From positions 558,001 to 622,000 of the forward strand of contig NZ_CP046916.1 in the NCBI RefSeq assembly GCF_009789675.1: a stretch of 64,000 nt of DNA. The letters run 5' to 3'. Under the pieces are notes generated by a model. It did not search any database and had not been told where the DNA came from. It was given only the letters and a program-made list of their open reading frames with translations. Made by a program: the position numbers and the translations under genes. Positions 9,227 to 19,199 of this stretch are shown one piece after another; position 1 is the stretch's first letter; each line of letters starts with the position of its first letter. This DNA comes from Paraburkholderia acidisoli. Its GTDB lineage: Bacteria; Pseudomonadota; Gammaproteobacteria; Burkholderiales; Burkholderiaceae.

Positions 9227-9435
9227 GATGCCTTCGGCTTCTTCGCGGCCACGTAAGCGGCGTACTGCTCTGCTACCCAGTGAGCAGCCACCACAATGCC
9301 GCCCGCGATCGATACCTGGTCCTGTGCCGACAGATTCAGGCCGAAATGGTTGTTCGCCGTCGAGATGACGGCGACGAGGCACGCGATGGCCGCGCCCGTG
9401 GTGCCGGTAGCGGCCGGGGACGTCGTCTGGTTCAT
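9223..9435 (-). CDS. small membrane protein, possible holin
   Basis: 70 residues. Two hydrophobic stretches (about 13-28 and 43-60) and a lysine-rich C-terminus (AAKKPKAS) fit a class II holin-like topology. Position next to lipoprotein genes in the lysis side of the prophage supports a membrane role. A second holin candidate lies at 13610-13924. Confidence 0.5.
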   Translation of the reverse strand: MNQTTSPAATGTTGAAIACLVAVISTANNHFGLNLSAQDQVSIAGGIVVAAHWVAEQYAAYVAAKKPKAS

Positions 9436-9456
9436 GAATGCTCCTATGAATAGACA

Positions 9457-9482
9457 ATAAAAAACCCCGCCGAAGCGGGGTT
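9457..9482 (-). terminator. intrinsic terminator
   Basis: AACCCCGC, CGAA loop, GCGGGGTT followed on the minus strand by TTTT. Ends leftward transcripts of the HNH-like gene just before the holin-like gene. Confidence 0.8.
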
Positions 9483-9487
9483 GTCGT

Positions 9488-10130
9488 TCATCGCCCAGTC
9501 TGTGTTCTAGGCGGCGTTTTCAAGGCGATATCAATGGGCCACTTCAATCTATAGATGCGCGCGAAAAGTGTGTTGTAGGCCAACCCAAATTCGCGCGCCC
9601 AATCAGCGATTGATTGTTTGCGGCCATCACACTCAAGAATCGTATTGGTGCGTTTGTTGTTCGACTGTCGTTCCCGGGTCGCCCACGTACAATTTCCCGG
9701 CTCATAATTTCCGTTAACGTCCTCGCGCTCAAGGGTGGCTCCGCGCGGACGCGCCCCATATCAGCAAGAAAACTTTCGAATGAATACCAGCGATCACATA
9801 CGACAATTCCACGGCCACCGTAATCAGCGTATTTCCATGATTTCGGGTTCGCGCATCTCGTCATCATTGACGACCGGAGTGGTACTCGGGGCTGAATTTT
9901 CTACCCTTGGTGTGGCCATGAGTGCGATAGCACTCACCTTCACGTTGAATACAACCGCAAGATTTGGTTTTGCCAAGGCGTACCTCGGACAAAACATAGT
10001 CCCGGACGGTACCGCATTCGCATCGTGCGAATACACGTCTGTTCTTGTTGCTGGTGTGATACGGGGCATCCCCGAGAACAGTAAGTCGGTTGAATTTTTC
10101 CCCAATTGGGGTAGGATTTTTCACAGCCAT
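9488..10130 (-). pseudogene. HNH-like phage protein with zinc-binding N-terminus, two frameshifts
   Basis: Three frames join into one protein of about 214 residues: MAVKNPTPIGEKFNRLTVLG and a Cys cluster (CECG, CGC), then MMTRCANPKSWKYADYGGRG with VCDRW, then DVNGNYEPGNCTWATRERQS. This order is that of a common phage family related to HNH/homing endonucleases. Single bases appear to be missing near 9746-9756 and 9873-9877. A mobile or DNA-nicking role is likely for the family; here the gene is broken or the sequence is wrong. Confidence 0.7.
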
Positions 10131-10160
10131 CGTTCGATCTCCAGTATCGGATGGTGGTTA

Positions 10161-10194
10161 GAGCCGCCTTGGTGTTGACGCACCTTGGCGGCTC
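10161..10194 (-). terminator. strong stem-loop downstream of the 10197-10760 gene
   Basis: GAGCCGCC TT GGTG ... CACC TT GGCGGCTC: 12 base pairs with a symmetric TT internal loop. It starts 3 bp after the stop codon of the leftward gene. No T run follows on the minus strand, so it may protect or pause RNA rather than terminate. Confidence 0.45.
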
Positions 10195-10196
10195 GT

Positions 10197-10760
10197 TCAT
10201 TTTACGGCCGTCTCGAAGTGGTGGATCGTTTCAAAATCCGAAAATTTGTATCCTTCCTTCGCATATTTTTGCGCTACCCATAGAGGAAAAGGCAAAGTAT
10301 GAATTCCGGAATCCTTTGCTGTATGGTGACTACGACACAAAAGCATTCCGTTGACCGTCATGTCGTCGACAAACTGTGTCCAGTCGGTGAAGTTATCCCA
10401 GTCAAACGCACGAATCTTTTCGCCCCACATACCTCCCAACGCATCAGCCTTGAACCGCTCCCAATCGATGAGCTCGGCCAGTGAACGTTCTATGGGATGA
10501 TGGTGAGCTTCGAGGGGGTGACCCGATTCCTCTGCGGTGCCGTTGCACACAAAGCAGCGACCGCCTTCGCGCTCGATCAACTCCTTGCGTGAGCGCTCGA
10601 ATAGAGCCGTGGCTTTTCTCTCTTCGTGCGCAGGGATGAGCACTTCGATGGAAAGCGTTTCCTTTTCGGCGTGAGCCTTGGTGACCTTCTCCATACCTTC
10701 CTTTCGGCAGTTTGAGCACGGATCCTCCAGCCGAGTCCCGTGGCTACAGCGGGTCGTCAT
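10197..10760 (-). CDS. HNH-type zinc-binding protein
   Basis: 187 residues. N-terminal CSHGTRLEDPCSNC zinc knot, then CFVCNGTAEESG with LEAHHHPIERS and a late LLCRSHHTAKDSG: the paired CxxC and His clusters follow the order of HNH nuclease folds. Start at 10760 because GGAGG lies 5 nt upstream. Likely a nicking or homing endonuclease-like protein; no activity can be proven from sequence. Confidence 0.6.
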   Translation of the reverse strand: MTTRCSHGTRLEDPCSNCRKEGMEKVTKAHAEKETLSIEVLIPAHEERKATALFERSRKELIEREGGRCFVCNGTAEESGHPLEAHHHPIERSLAELIDWERFKADALGGMWGEKIRAFDWDNFTDWTQFVDDMTVNGMLLCRSHHTAKDSGIHTLPFPLWVAQKYAKEGYKFSDFETIHHFETAVK

Positions 10761-10796
10761 CGCGACCTCCAAAGAAGAAAGCCCGCTTCCGAGGGC

Positions 10797-12669
10797 CTAC
10801 TGATTCGCCATCGGCAAGATGGCTTTCAAGACGGGTGAGAACTGTGGATTGCTGGTCTCGCACGGGATCGCGATCAGGTACTGAGCGCCGAAAGCGCCAG
10901 CCGAAGCTTCGGCTTGCACCGCACAACCTGCCTTGATCGTGATGTTCCCGATCGTCACCGGGGCGGAATTGATGATGACGTTCGACAGCACAGGTAGTGT
11001 TGTGCGATCAGAGCCGAGTTCGGCGGTGATGATAGGCGTGCTGAACTGGGTGAGGGTGGCGCCGTTCAGAATCGCTGTCGCGTCGAAGGTGAGCACCACC
11101 GTCTCACGAGGGTCCATGGGGGACATCGTTGGGATCGCGATTTGCATGGGACGTATGCGGACAAGAAAGTTGCGCGCTGGCGCTGCAGCATAGAAGGTGC
11201 GATTGGGCGCCTTGCAATAGAACGACCTGTACAGCGATCGAGCGAAGTACGAAGGATTGACCGGGTACGCCGTCGAGTTGAACACTACGATCGTGCCGGA
11301 CGCCTTCGCGGCGATCGATGCGTAACCGTTCATGGGCTGACTGGCGGCGAGCCTACCGAATGAGCCCGGCGTTACAATGGACACGCCTATTGCCTGGACA
11401 CTCGCACTGCTTATCGACCCGAATGCGAGAGCCGTCGTCGAAGCCGTAGCGACTGCGCGCTGCGACTGCGCCAGATTGCTCGCTGCCGAAAAGGCGAGCA
11501 CCGATGAGCCGATCGCTATCTGGCTTTGAGATAGATCACCAATAGCTGAGGTATCAACAGCCGCCACTCCGACGAGAGATTGAGATTGCGCAATCACCGC
11601 CGCTGAAGTCGGAACTACTACAGCACGCCCGGATAGCTGATTCGTTCCTTGTGCAACGATGCTGCCGACGGATTGAGGCACAACCGATGCGACGCCAGCG
11701 GCGAGTTGGGTGCTTCCGCAAATCCCAATTCCAATGGGATGAACCACTGAGGCGCCGACGGCGCTCGCGGATGTCGACAATAGTCCTGTCGATGACGGCG
11801 AGAGTACCCCCGCAGCATTCGCGGAATTGAAGCTTCTTGCGGCACCAACTACACCGGGAACGATTGACGCGGACCCGATTGCGGCTACCAAAGCAACCAC
11901 CGCACCCTTCGCGATGGGGCTACCAGATGAAAGACCGATGGCTGACAGGGTACTCGACGCGGCACCAGCCACGCTTGGGGCAATCTTCGCCAAGCCGGTC
12001 AACGTGTTTGTTGCTGCGTACCGGAATGAGCGGGACAATGACCGAGGCGTAACCACCCGAATCTGCATTCAGCCCCGACCATGTGATCGATGGAGTGGAA
12101 GCGGTGGAGAACGTTTCGTACGCCATCGCCCCGGAGATGCCGGCAGAGTCATCCTGAAGTTGCCAGTCTCTTGTCCATCCAGAAGACGGTGTAAATGTCT
12201 GGTTATAGTCGTTGCCGGAGTCGAAGGCGATTGGGGAGAAGGCAAACTCCCCGACTCCCTGCAATGCCTTTGCGCTGGTGGCAGTTAAAGTCGTCGAAGT
12301 CCCCGTAGCGTATCCGATCGCGCTTACGTCAACTGGGCTCGCGGCAACGCCCGACAGTTCGTAAATTCTCCCAGTGGGATACTGAGGGTTTGACGTGGAA
12401 GCCGTTACGGTCACCGAAACGCTTCCACCAGTCACATACTGGCCAGGCAGGACCGCAACGCACGCACTCGCCCCCTCACCCGGAGTGAGTTGCGAATAAA
12501 CAAGCCAGTTAGTCGGGAACTGGGGGACACTTCCACCGCCATACCCGTCACCGAATAAAACAGCGACCACCAGCGTGTTGCCAGCCGCTACTCCAGAGAG
12601 CGAAAAGGTTACGGAAGAAACGCCGCCCTCTTCGACAAGGGTGCCCGACTGGACTATCGCGATGGTCAT
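10797..12669 (-). pseudogene. fibre-like protein with about twelve 20-residue repeats, one frameshift
   Basis: N-terminal part (12669 to about 12020): a beta-rich domain beginning MTIAIVQSGTLVEEGGVSSV and ending GYASVIVPLIP, a jelly-roll-like module seen in phage and secreted proteins. The frame shifts at about 12014-12023 into a long run of 19-22-residue repeats (for example LVGVAAVDTSAIGDLSQSQ, then IAIGSSVLAFSAASNLAQSQ), followed by a distinct C-terminal domain of about 100 residues. Either one broken gene of about 620 residues or two adjacent genes. Possible adhesin or fibre accessory. Confidence 0.6.
11300..12015 (-). repeat. protein-level tandem repeats (19-22 residues)
   Basis: At least ten copies of a pattern with Gly at position 3-4, small hydrophobics, then LAQSQ-like endings. 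The DNA copies have diverged, so selection keeps the protein pattern rather than the nucleotide sequence. Confidence 0.6.
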
Positions 12670-12677
12670 GTGGATCG

Positions 12678-13088
12678 TCAGCTAGATTGCGACGGAACGA
12701 CGAGAGAAAAGGCCATCTCAACCGATGTGCCAGTTTGGATCGAGGTGTTGCCGAGAATCACATCGGCACCCGAGGTGCCTACCGTCAACTGCTGCTCGGC
12801 GGTCCCACCTGATGTGCTCAGCCTCGCGAACGTTGCCGTACCTGCAGCGGCTGGCGAATAGCTGGCTGCCGAAAACGTACCAACCGAGGTCATGCCGCCA
12901 TTCGCGGATACGTACGTTGGTGAGCCCCACGACGTAATCGTCCCCGACGCGAGCAGTGTGTTGCCGCTCAGAGCCGTATCAGGGCCGGCGGGCACCGTGC
13001 CGCTGTAGACCGAAAGGACTGCATTGGTGCCAGCGTTGGTGGCGAGCGCGGAAACGGCGGCAGACGCTGCGGATTGCGACAGGATCAT
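12678..13088 (-). CDS. hypothetical phage surface-type protein
   Basis: 136 residues from the ATG at 13088 (MILSQSAASAAVSALATNAG). Rich in Ser, Thr, Gly and Ala with alternating hydrophobic residues, as in beta-structured virion decoration or fibre-associated proteins. No family recognised. Lies between the lysozyme and the repeat protein. Confidence 0.65.
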   Translation of the reverse strand: MILSQSAASAAVSALATNAGTNAVLSVYSGTVPAGPDTALSGNTLLASGTITSWGSPTYVSANGGMTSVGTFSAASYSPAAAGTATFARLSTSGGTAEQQLTVGTSGADVILGNTSIQTGTSVEMAFSLVVPSQSS

Positions 13089-13151
13089 GTGAGTTCCAGA
13101 AAAAGAAAAAGGCCGATCAAAGGCGGCCATGGATTCTTGTGGGGCGTTCGC

Positions 13152-13613
13152 TTAGGCGACGCCTGCGGCGACCGGCATTACTCCGGTGCTCATTGCCGAG
13201 CACAGGCGAACGGCGCGATCACCAACCTGCCCGAACCATTTCGAGTTCTTCATCTCGGCTGCGGCAACCGCGAAGTTGTGAAGCTTGAGCGCGGCGAGCA
13301 TGTGAGCGAATCCGAGCAGTTTGTCGATGCCCATGTTGAAGCACATGTTGGCGATGACGCGCTGACGCACCTCGTCCAATTGGCGCCACCACGACAGATG
13401 CACGTCGAGTTGATGGAGCGTGTCAGCGATGTCCTGCGAGAGGAGTTGAGTGACCTGCGCATCATTCAGCGGGAATTTCCAGCCGGCCGGCAGCGGCGAC
13501 GAATTCAGGTTATGGCCAACACCACAGGTCGGATTCCCCTCGCTGTCGATGTATCGGACATACCGAACCGCTTCGTCTCGCCTGAGTTCGGCTTCGAAGA
13601 GCGTCAGGATCAT
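13152..13613 (-). CDS. endolysin, T4-type lysozyme (GH24-like)
   Basis: 153 residues. Cleaves peptidoglycan between MurNAc and GlcNAc at the end of the lytic cycle. Glu14, Asp23 and Thr29 have exactly the 9- and 6-residue spacing of T4 lysozyme Glu11-Asp20-Thr26, within YIDSEGNPTCGVGH. No signal peptide, so it needs a holin; the adjacent gene (ATGA overlap) encodes one candidate. Confidence 0.9.
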   Translation of the reverse strand: MILTLFEAELRRDEAVRYVRYIDSEGNPTCGVGHNLNSSPLPAGWKFPLNDAQVTQLLSQDIADTLHQLDVHLSWWRQLDEVRQRVIANMCFNMGIDKLLGFAHMLAALKLHNFAVAAAEMKNSKWFGQVGDRAVRLCSAMSTGVMPVAAGVA

Positions 13614-13924
13614 GATTCACCCGGCCACTTGCCGTGCGCGAGGCCCCAAATAGCGGCTGCGAACATGATGAACGGACCACACCAGAGAACGACCTTGCGG
13701 AGCACTCGCCCTGTACCAGTGAAGAAACCGAGGCCACTCTTGGCCATCTTCAAAAGTTCGACCAGTTCTTGCGTATTTCCCTCGACGCGCAGTGTCGCTG
13801 CGGTGTTGTCGTCAAGAGATGCCTGATACGTCGCCATCGTCTTTTCGAAATTGGTCATCCGAGCCTCCATTTCCGCGCGCCACTGCTGGTCAGCGGTGCG
13901 TCTGTCAACTGGTTCGTGGTTCAA
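13610..13924 (-). CDS. single-pass membrane protein, possible holin
   Basis: 104 residues: a charged, coiled-coil-prone N-terminal half (EMEARMTNFEKTMATYQ) and one transmembrane segment (about 78-97, VVLWCGPFIMFAAAIWGLAH). Stop and lysozyme start overlap by ATGA, so it is translated together with the endolysin. Resembles XhlA/phage-holin-like accessory proteins by layout. Confidence 0.65.
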   Translation of the reverse strand: MNHEPVDRRTADQQWRAEMEARMTNFEKTMATYQASLDDNTAATLRVEGNTQELVELLKMAKSGLGFFTGTGRVLRKVVLWCGPFIMFAAAIWGLAHGKWPGES

Positions 13925-13939
13925 GGAATGGCCCCCGTA

Positions 13940-13964
13940 AAAGAAAAAGCCGCCCGGAGGCGGC
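13940..13964 (-). terminator. intrinsic terminator
   Basis: GCCGCC, CGGA, GGCGGC followed on the minus strand by TTTTTCTTTT. First of two terminators in tandem between the acyltransferase and the lysis genes. Confidence 0.75.
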
Positions 13965-13984
13965 CTTTGGCTGGTCTATATACG

Positions 13985-14009
13985 TAAAAAAGCCGCCCTT
14001 GGGCGGCTT
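13985..14009 (-). terminator. intrinsic terminator
   Basis: AAGCCGCCC, TT, GGGCGGCTT followed on the minus strand by TTTT. Ends the acyltransferase transcript, isolating it from the lysis genes. Confidence 0.8.
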
Positions 14010-14033
14010 GTCGAATTTGCTTCCTGATGTGGA

Positions 14034-15181
14034 TCAGGCTTTAGCAGCGGTCCACTGCCGGATGGATATTTTTTTCACCATATCGCGCGCGGGCATTTCG
14101 ATAAATCGCCACAGAGCGAACGCGCATGCGAGTGCGACAACCCAATACGCGACATAAAGCTGCGCGTCGGAATAGTCGCGCAGCCAGTCGTCGCGATGAA
14201 CCCGGATGAGGCCGATCAAAATCTGGTGGATCAGATACAGGGCGAAGCTCGCTTCACCGAGCAGCACCATCGGCCGCACGCTGAGAATCTTTGAACAGAG
14301 CCCGCGGCCAAATGCCATAGCCGTGATCAGCAGCGCGAATCCAGGCGCCGCGCACGAGTGCCCAAAAAACACGACCCATGCGTTGGTATCTAGTCGATGC
14401 CCGGCAATCAACATAGGCAGAGATGAGGCGTGGTGCCAAAGGAACCCGATCGAACAGATTGACGCTATTTCGATTGCGGTCCAGACCCAAACATTGTGCC
14501 CACCGCGGTCGACGTTTCGCAGGTAGAAGCCTGCGGCAACCATACCCATCACGAACTCACTGATCCGCGCGAACGGCCCGATGTAGGCGATGCCGACAGA
14601 AGAGATCGCGAGCGGCGTGCGCGGATCGAAATCGGGGAAACCGGCTGCCGTCGATATCGACAGGAGAAGCGCCACCAGACACCAAACCAGCGGCGCTTTC
14701 CACTTCCACGTGTGATGCCAGTCGCGCACAAGGAGAGGAAACATCAGATAAAAGAACATCTCCGTCGAAATACTCCATGAAACGCCGTTGTAAGAGAAGA
14801 AGTAGCGCGCGACCGGTATCCACGAATTCACCAGAACACGTTAGTGAGTGCAATCAGTGGAACATCCGGCCCCTCAGGTCCGACGAACTTCAACCATGGC
14901 GGCAACAGGAAAGCGGCGAGAACAAACGTTGTGACGTGCAACGGCCAGATGCGGCCCACACGCAAAGCGTAGTAGCGGCGGATGCTTCCCGGTTCTTCGA
15001 AACCTTTTTTGTACACGCAAGTCAGGATAAAGCCCGACAGCACGAAAAAGAAGCTCACGCCGTAGTCGTAAGGAAGACCGTCGAACAGCGTGACGCTGCT
15101 TAAAACGGCCCTCATATGCTCAATGACTATCGCTGCTGCTGCGAAAAACCGTAATGTTGTGAGCGCATTTAATTTATTCAA
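14034..15181 (-). pseudogene. OafA/YrhL-type membrane acyltransferase, one frameshift
   Basis: Frame one: LNALTTLRFFAAAAIVIEHM with YGVSFFFVLSGFIL; frame two from about 14831: YNGVSWSISTEMFFY and a series of hydrophobic helices to the end. These are signature motifs of acyltransferase-3 enzymes that move acetyl or other acyl groups onto surface polysaccharides. One base is missing at about 14829-14836; restoring it gives the expected NVFLVNSWIPV. TTG start. In prophages such genes commonly change the O-antigen of the lysogen. Confidence 0.85.
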
Positions 15182-15183
15182 TT

Positions 15184-15206
15184 CGGCACCCCGATTAGGT
15201 GCCGAA
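15184..15206. other. hairpin upstream of the acyltransferase gene
   Basis: TCGGCACC, CCGATTA, GGTGCCGA: 8-bp stem immediately before the TTG start at 15181. It may limit read-through from the tail operon or affect initiation of the acyltransferase. Confidence 0.45.
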
Positions 15207-15230
15207 TTATCGCATATTACTTACCAGTTA

Positions 15231-17745
15231 TTACTGGGACTCGTATGAGCCTGAAACCTGATACGCGTAGCCAGCCGAAATCGGCGAAGTGTTCGTCTGA
15301 TCGATGATCTGGGCGACTCCGCTCGAACCGGAAATCTGCCCAGTCAGGAAGTTACCCGACGAGCCACTGCGCCCCATCAGGTTATAGGCCCCCGGACCAG
15401 ACGTGAGCGGAAGCGATACCAGGATAGACCCGGAGCATGTTCCAACCGTTGACAGCGTGGCGCTGATCTGGAGAGTGATCGTCTTGCCGATTCGCTTATA
15501 CCGTCCCGACCCGCTTTGCGTCCCAGGCGATCCCGATGCGCACGTCAGAGTCGGCGTATAGGTGACCCACGAGTTGGAAGTGTTTATCACCTGCGTCGCC
15601 GAACTAACGGCCGAGATTTGACCGGAAGTGCCAACGGTGCCGGCCATGCCCTCAAGGAAGTTCCCGCTGGGGTTGCCGCTTCCATCGTTGTACGTTCCTT
15701 CGCCGATTTGCCATGCCATGTGCCCGTACGGGTCAACGACAAAGTTATTGCCAACGCTGTTGGGACCGTTGCTGCCCCATACAGAAGAATGCCCGACGTG
15801 TAATCACCAGTTGTACCCGCACATTGATTCGGCGCGTAAATGTAATTCCCGGTAACGTTGAGGCGGGTAACAACGTCTGCGAGTGCTATCCCCGACTTGC
15901 AAGGGTTGAAGATCGAATTACCAGTTACCGCGATGTCGCTCGTAATCTCTTGCGGAGACGTTCCCGGCGCGCCATAAAACGACATGCCGAAATCAGTCGA
16001 ATGGCTGTTGAAATAGCACGCGTTGCCCGTTACTGCGCCAACGGCACCGTTCTCGACGTTGATGCACTCGATTTGCGTGCCGTATGCAACATTGTTCGCG
16101 ACCGTGAAGAACGAGGTTGTGCCAGCCGAGGAAGGGCTCGACACATTGATGCCGAACCCAACACACTCTTCAACGTGGTTCCCAGTGATCGTGTAGTTCG
16201 AACCTTGCTCGACCGCGATGCAATGACTTGAGCCAGAGCTATAGCCCGCATTGACATAGTTGTTCGAGATGTGGCCAAAGCTTGACGCACCAACAACCGC
16301 GATCCCGAGTGCGGTGTCGTTCAGGACGTAATTGTTCTCCAGCGTGAAGTTGGTTCCGGCATTGACGAGAACGCCGTTTGCCGCGGTGATCGTAGTGTTG
16401 CGAACATTGAAGTTCGACGAACCGCTCAGGCGAATACCGGAGTTGTTCGTGTACGTCCCGGTCGCAACCTGAATGCGTGGGCCGTCAATGACCAAGCCGC
16501 CAGTGTTGCTATCAGCTTCAAGCAGCCCCGCGCCGGACGTCACGGTACCGCTCGCGATCAACGTGCACGCGCCATAGATACGCGTGGTGGTCGTCGGAAC
16601 CGTGATCCCGCCGATATAGAACGTCTGACCATCCGGGCAGTGAAACACCGGATTTGCCGCCATCGCGTTCTGAAACGCGGTCGTGTTCGTCGCGGCAGCA
16701 GCGCTACTGTTCGCAACGGCGCCGAAATCGAACGGATTGCTCGCGTTCGAATAGCAGTCGGACGGCGTGCTGGCAGACGTGGAGGCGTTGCACTTATAGC
16801 TGTTGGCCGGCGTCGAAGCAAGATCGGCATTTGTGACAAGGCCCGGTGCCGAGAAGGAACCGGCGACTGCGAGACCATCGCTGATCGTCGTCAGCCCCGA
16901 GGCGTTGTTGATCTTGAATGGGTAATCGACGACCGAGCCAGAGTTGTATCGACCGAAATAGAGGTTGCCATTGGTGGACGAATTGCCGTCAATGAGCATT
17001 TCCCAATTCGTCGTGCCGCTGTGCTGCAAATTGATGCCAGCAAAGCCGCCGCTGGTATCGTTGACCGTCAGGTGTGCAGCGGAATAGCTGAGCCCAAGCG
17101 CGCCGGTGTACGTCCCCGTTAGCGATGCCGGGCTTGCGAGGTTCGCGCTGTCCCAAGGCGTTGCGCCGTTGAAGGTGGGGCGAACAGTAAAGACGCTTGA
17201 CCTGTTGATGCCAGAATACTGAAAGGGTAATCAACAAATGATCCGGAAGCATATCTCTGGATGTAATAGCCGGTCGTTCCGACTGTCGTTCCGAAATACT
17301 TGGTGCCGCCCACGGCATATGAAATCGTGGTCGCTGCGCCGCCGCTGCTGTCATTCAGCGCAAAGATCGGATTCGTATAACTCAGTCCGGTAGGGCCTGC
17401 GAAAGATGCCCCCGAAAGCGCAGCACCGCCCAGATTCGACAACGCAGTGGCTGCACTATTGGCACCCGTACCGCCGCTGGCGACAGGTACAGCGGTCGTC
17501 AAGCCGCTGATTGAGCCGCCTGTGATGGCCGGGTTCGTCAGCGCTGGCGAGTTCGAAAGAACAGCCGAGCCGGTGCCGGTCGAAGTCGTTGCACCCGTAC
17601 CGCCATTCGAAGGCGAAAGGGGATTCTGGAGAACTACGCTATTGAACGTCGGCGACGGATAGGACTGCGCCGATGCAATCAGCGGCAGGGCCAAAAAAAA
17701 AGCCGCCCCGAAGGCGGCAATCTTATTCAGTTGGCTTTTCATCAT
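15231..17745 (-). pseudogene. tail fibre / tailspike with parallel beta-helix, two frameshifts
   Basis: Three frames join into one protein of about 838 residues. N-terminus has a Sec-type signal peptide (FFLALPLIASAQ) then SYPSPTFNSVVLQNPLSPSN. The middle (about 16.0-16.6 kb) is a right-handed beta-helix of pectate-lyase type with many N-ladders (NNYVLNDTALGIAVVG, ITGNHVEECVGFGIN). The C-terminus (TYTPTLTCASGSPGTQSGSG) is a trimerisation or receptor-type tip. Single bases seem missing at 15775-15778 (G run) and 17191-17200. Likely host-recognition protein, possibly a polysaccharide depolymerase. Confidence 0.75.
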
Positions 17746-18137
17746 GATTTGCTCAAGACCCCCCCGTTATTCCAGTAGACGCCGCTCGTTGCGGGCAACG
17801 TAGTTGGGAGGCTGTTGAACCACGAGGCATATAGCGTGCCGAATACCGAAGTAGAGATACCGGTGATCGCGCTGCCTACGAATGCGGTGGTGGCAAACTG
17901 GGTGGTGCTGGTGCCAGCCGCTGCGGTGGGACCAGAGGGCGTACCCGAGAACGTCGGCGACGTGTTCAAGACAACTGAGCCTGTACCCGTTGCTGTCGTG
18001 GTCCCGGTGCCGCCGTTCGCCGCCGTCAGCGGGCTTTGCAGTGTGATGCTGTTGAATGTGGGCGACGGATAGCTTTGCGCGAAAGCGACGACCGGCGAAA
18101 AGAGGGCGATCAGGAGTAGTTTTTTCATCAGTGTCAT
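17742..18137 (-). CDS. short fibre-related protein with signal peptide
   Basis: 131 residues: signal peptide (KKLLLIALFSPVVAFAQ), then SYPSPTFNSITLQSPLTAAN, near-identical to the start of the neighbouring tail fibre, then a C-terminal motif LPTTLPATSGVYWNNGG shared with the 19196-20086 protein. Overlaps neighbours by ATGA on both sides. It looks like the two ends of a fibre without the middle; possibly a duplicated or truncated fibre gene. Confidence 0.65.
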   Translation of the reverse strand: MTLMKKLLLIALFSPVVAFAQSYPSPTFNSITLQSPLTAANGGTGTTTATGTGSVVLNTSPTFSGTPSGPTAAAGTSTTQFATTAFVGSAITGISTSVFGTLYASWFNSLPTTLPATSGVYWNNGGVLSKS

Positions 18138-18298
18138 GCCGCCACGATTTGGCCGTTAGAAAGCTTCCACAAAGCCGGAGACTTCCATTGCTCGAAAGTA
18201 CAAACGAGTTCGTTGCTCGAAAGTTCCGGTTCGCTGGAATACGAGCCGACTGCTTCGACCAGATCCGTCTTCGGATTAAAGATCAAGGTGTAGATCAT
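18134..18298 (-). CDS. small phage protein, possible fibre assembly factor
   Basis: 54 residues from the ATG at 18298 (MIYTLIFNPKTDLVEAVGSY). Compact alternating pattern. Lies between fibre-type genes with an ATGA overlap, where small chaperones for fibres often sit. Not recognised as a family. Confidence 0.6.
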   Translation of the reverse strand: MIYTLIFNPKTDLVEAVGSYSSEPELSSNELVCTFEQWKSPALWKLSNGQIVAA

Positions 18299-18305
18299 TC
18301 GAGCC

Positions 18306-19199
18306 TCACGAAGGCATGAACTGGTATTCGAGCCAGTGGGAGGCGGGGATAGTTGTCCCGGCATTCGAAGTCGCCGTGGCCGAAACCGTCACACTAGAAC
18401 CGGATGCAACGTTTTGAACGGTCGAAACAATGGAACTACCAATGATGGATTCCGCGCCACCCGCTACGCCGTTGATGCTCGCGTAATTGGTGAAAGATGC
18501 TGTCTGACCAGCATTGGAATTGACAAAGCTTCGTGAAATCACAACACCGTTACAAGGTGCCGTAAAAGTCACCGATCGAACATCTGAACTCGCGGTGCTT
18601 GGGGTCCATCCGATGTTCGCTTGCGTCCCTGCAAGGGCAGCGGAGCCGTGTTTGACATAACGGGCGTCTCCCGTATCCAGATTGACAGCGGCATCGCCGA
18701 TGGTAGGAGCCGCGCAATATAGTTCTGCGTATGCGGTATTGGTGCTATTGACTACGCTTACGTGAGAGTCTGTTTCGAGGAACAGCGGCGACGCGCCTGC
18801 TTCGATAGTTCCTGTATTTACCGTAGGGGCGGTAACTGTTTCGGTGAACGTATTGGCGCCAGTCCATGTGTTAGCAGCGCCTTCCTGCCCAAACGATTCT
18901 TGCTGACCAGCGGTAGGGCCGCTGAATGCGAAGTCACCGACCAACCAGGAAAGCGCCGCTGTACTTTCTTGCGCACGCTGAACCGTGAGCGTTGCGCCAG
19001 AAATTGCTGTTGCGTAGACGACTTCATAGTTATTCCGCGTGGCCACATCGTTCAACGTGACGACCAGCACGGAACCAGACGGAATGCTAGAAGGAAGGTT
19101 CGCGGAACTGGCTAATGTGATCGAGGTGGCGGTGTTCGATACTGCACCAGCCAGCGTCGTATTGACGTTGTTGGCAAAAATGAATGCTGTCATGGTCAC
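18306..19199 (-). CDS. tail fibre-like virion protein
   Basis: 297 residues with a GTG start fixed by a GTGA overlap with the upstream gene (ATG at 19193 is the alternative). Starts TAFIFANNVNTTLAGAVSNT, includes SASTLTV-like beta repeats and GAANTWTGANTFTETVTAPT, the repeat type found in the shaft of phage fibres. C-terminal part is a separate beta domain. Probable distal tail or fibre component. Confidence 0.7.
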   Translation of the reverse strand: MTMTAFIFANNVNTTLAGAVSNTATSITLASSANLPSSIPSGSVLVVTLNDVATRNNYEVVYATAISGATLTVQRAQESTAALSWLVGDFAFSGPTAGQQESFGQEGAANTWTGANTFTETVTAPTVNTGTIEAGASPLFLETDSHVSVVNSTNTAYAELYCAAPTIGDAAVNLDTGDARYVKHGSAALAGTQANIGWTPSTASSDVRSVTFTAPCNGVVISRSFVNSNAGQTASFTNYASINGVAGGAESIIGSSIVSTVQNVASGSSVTVSATATSNAGTTIPASHWLEYQFMPS

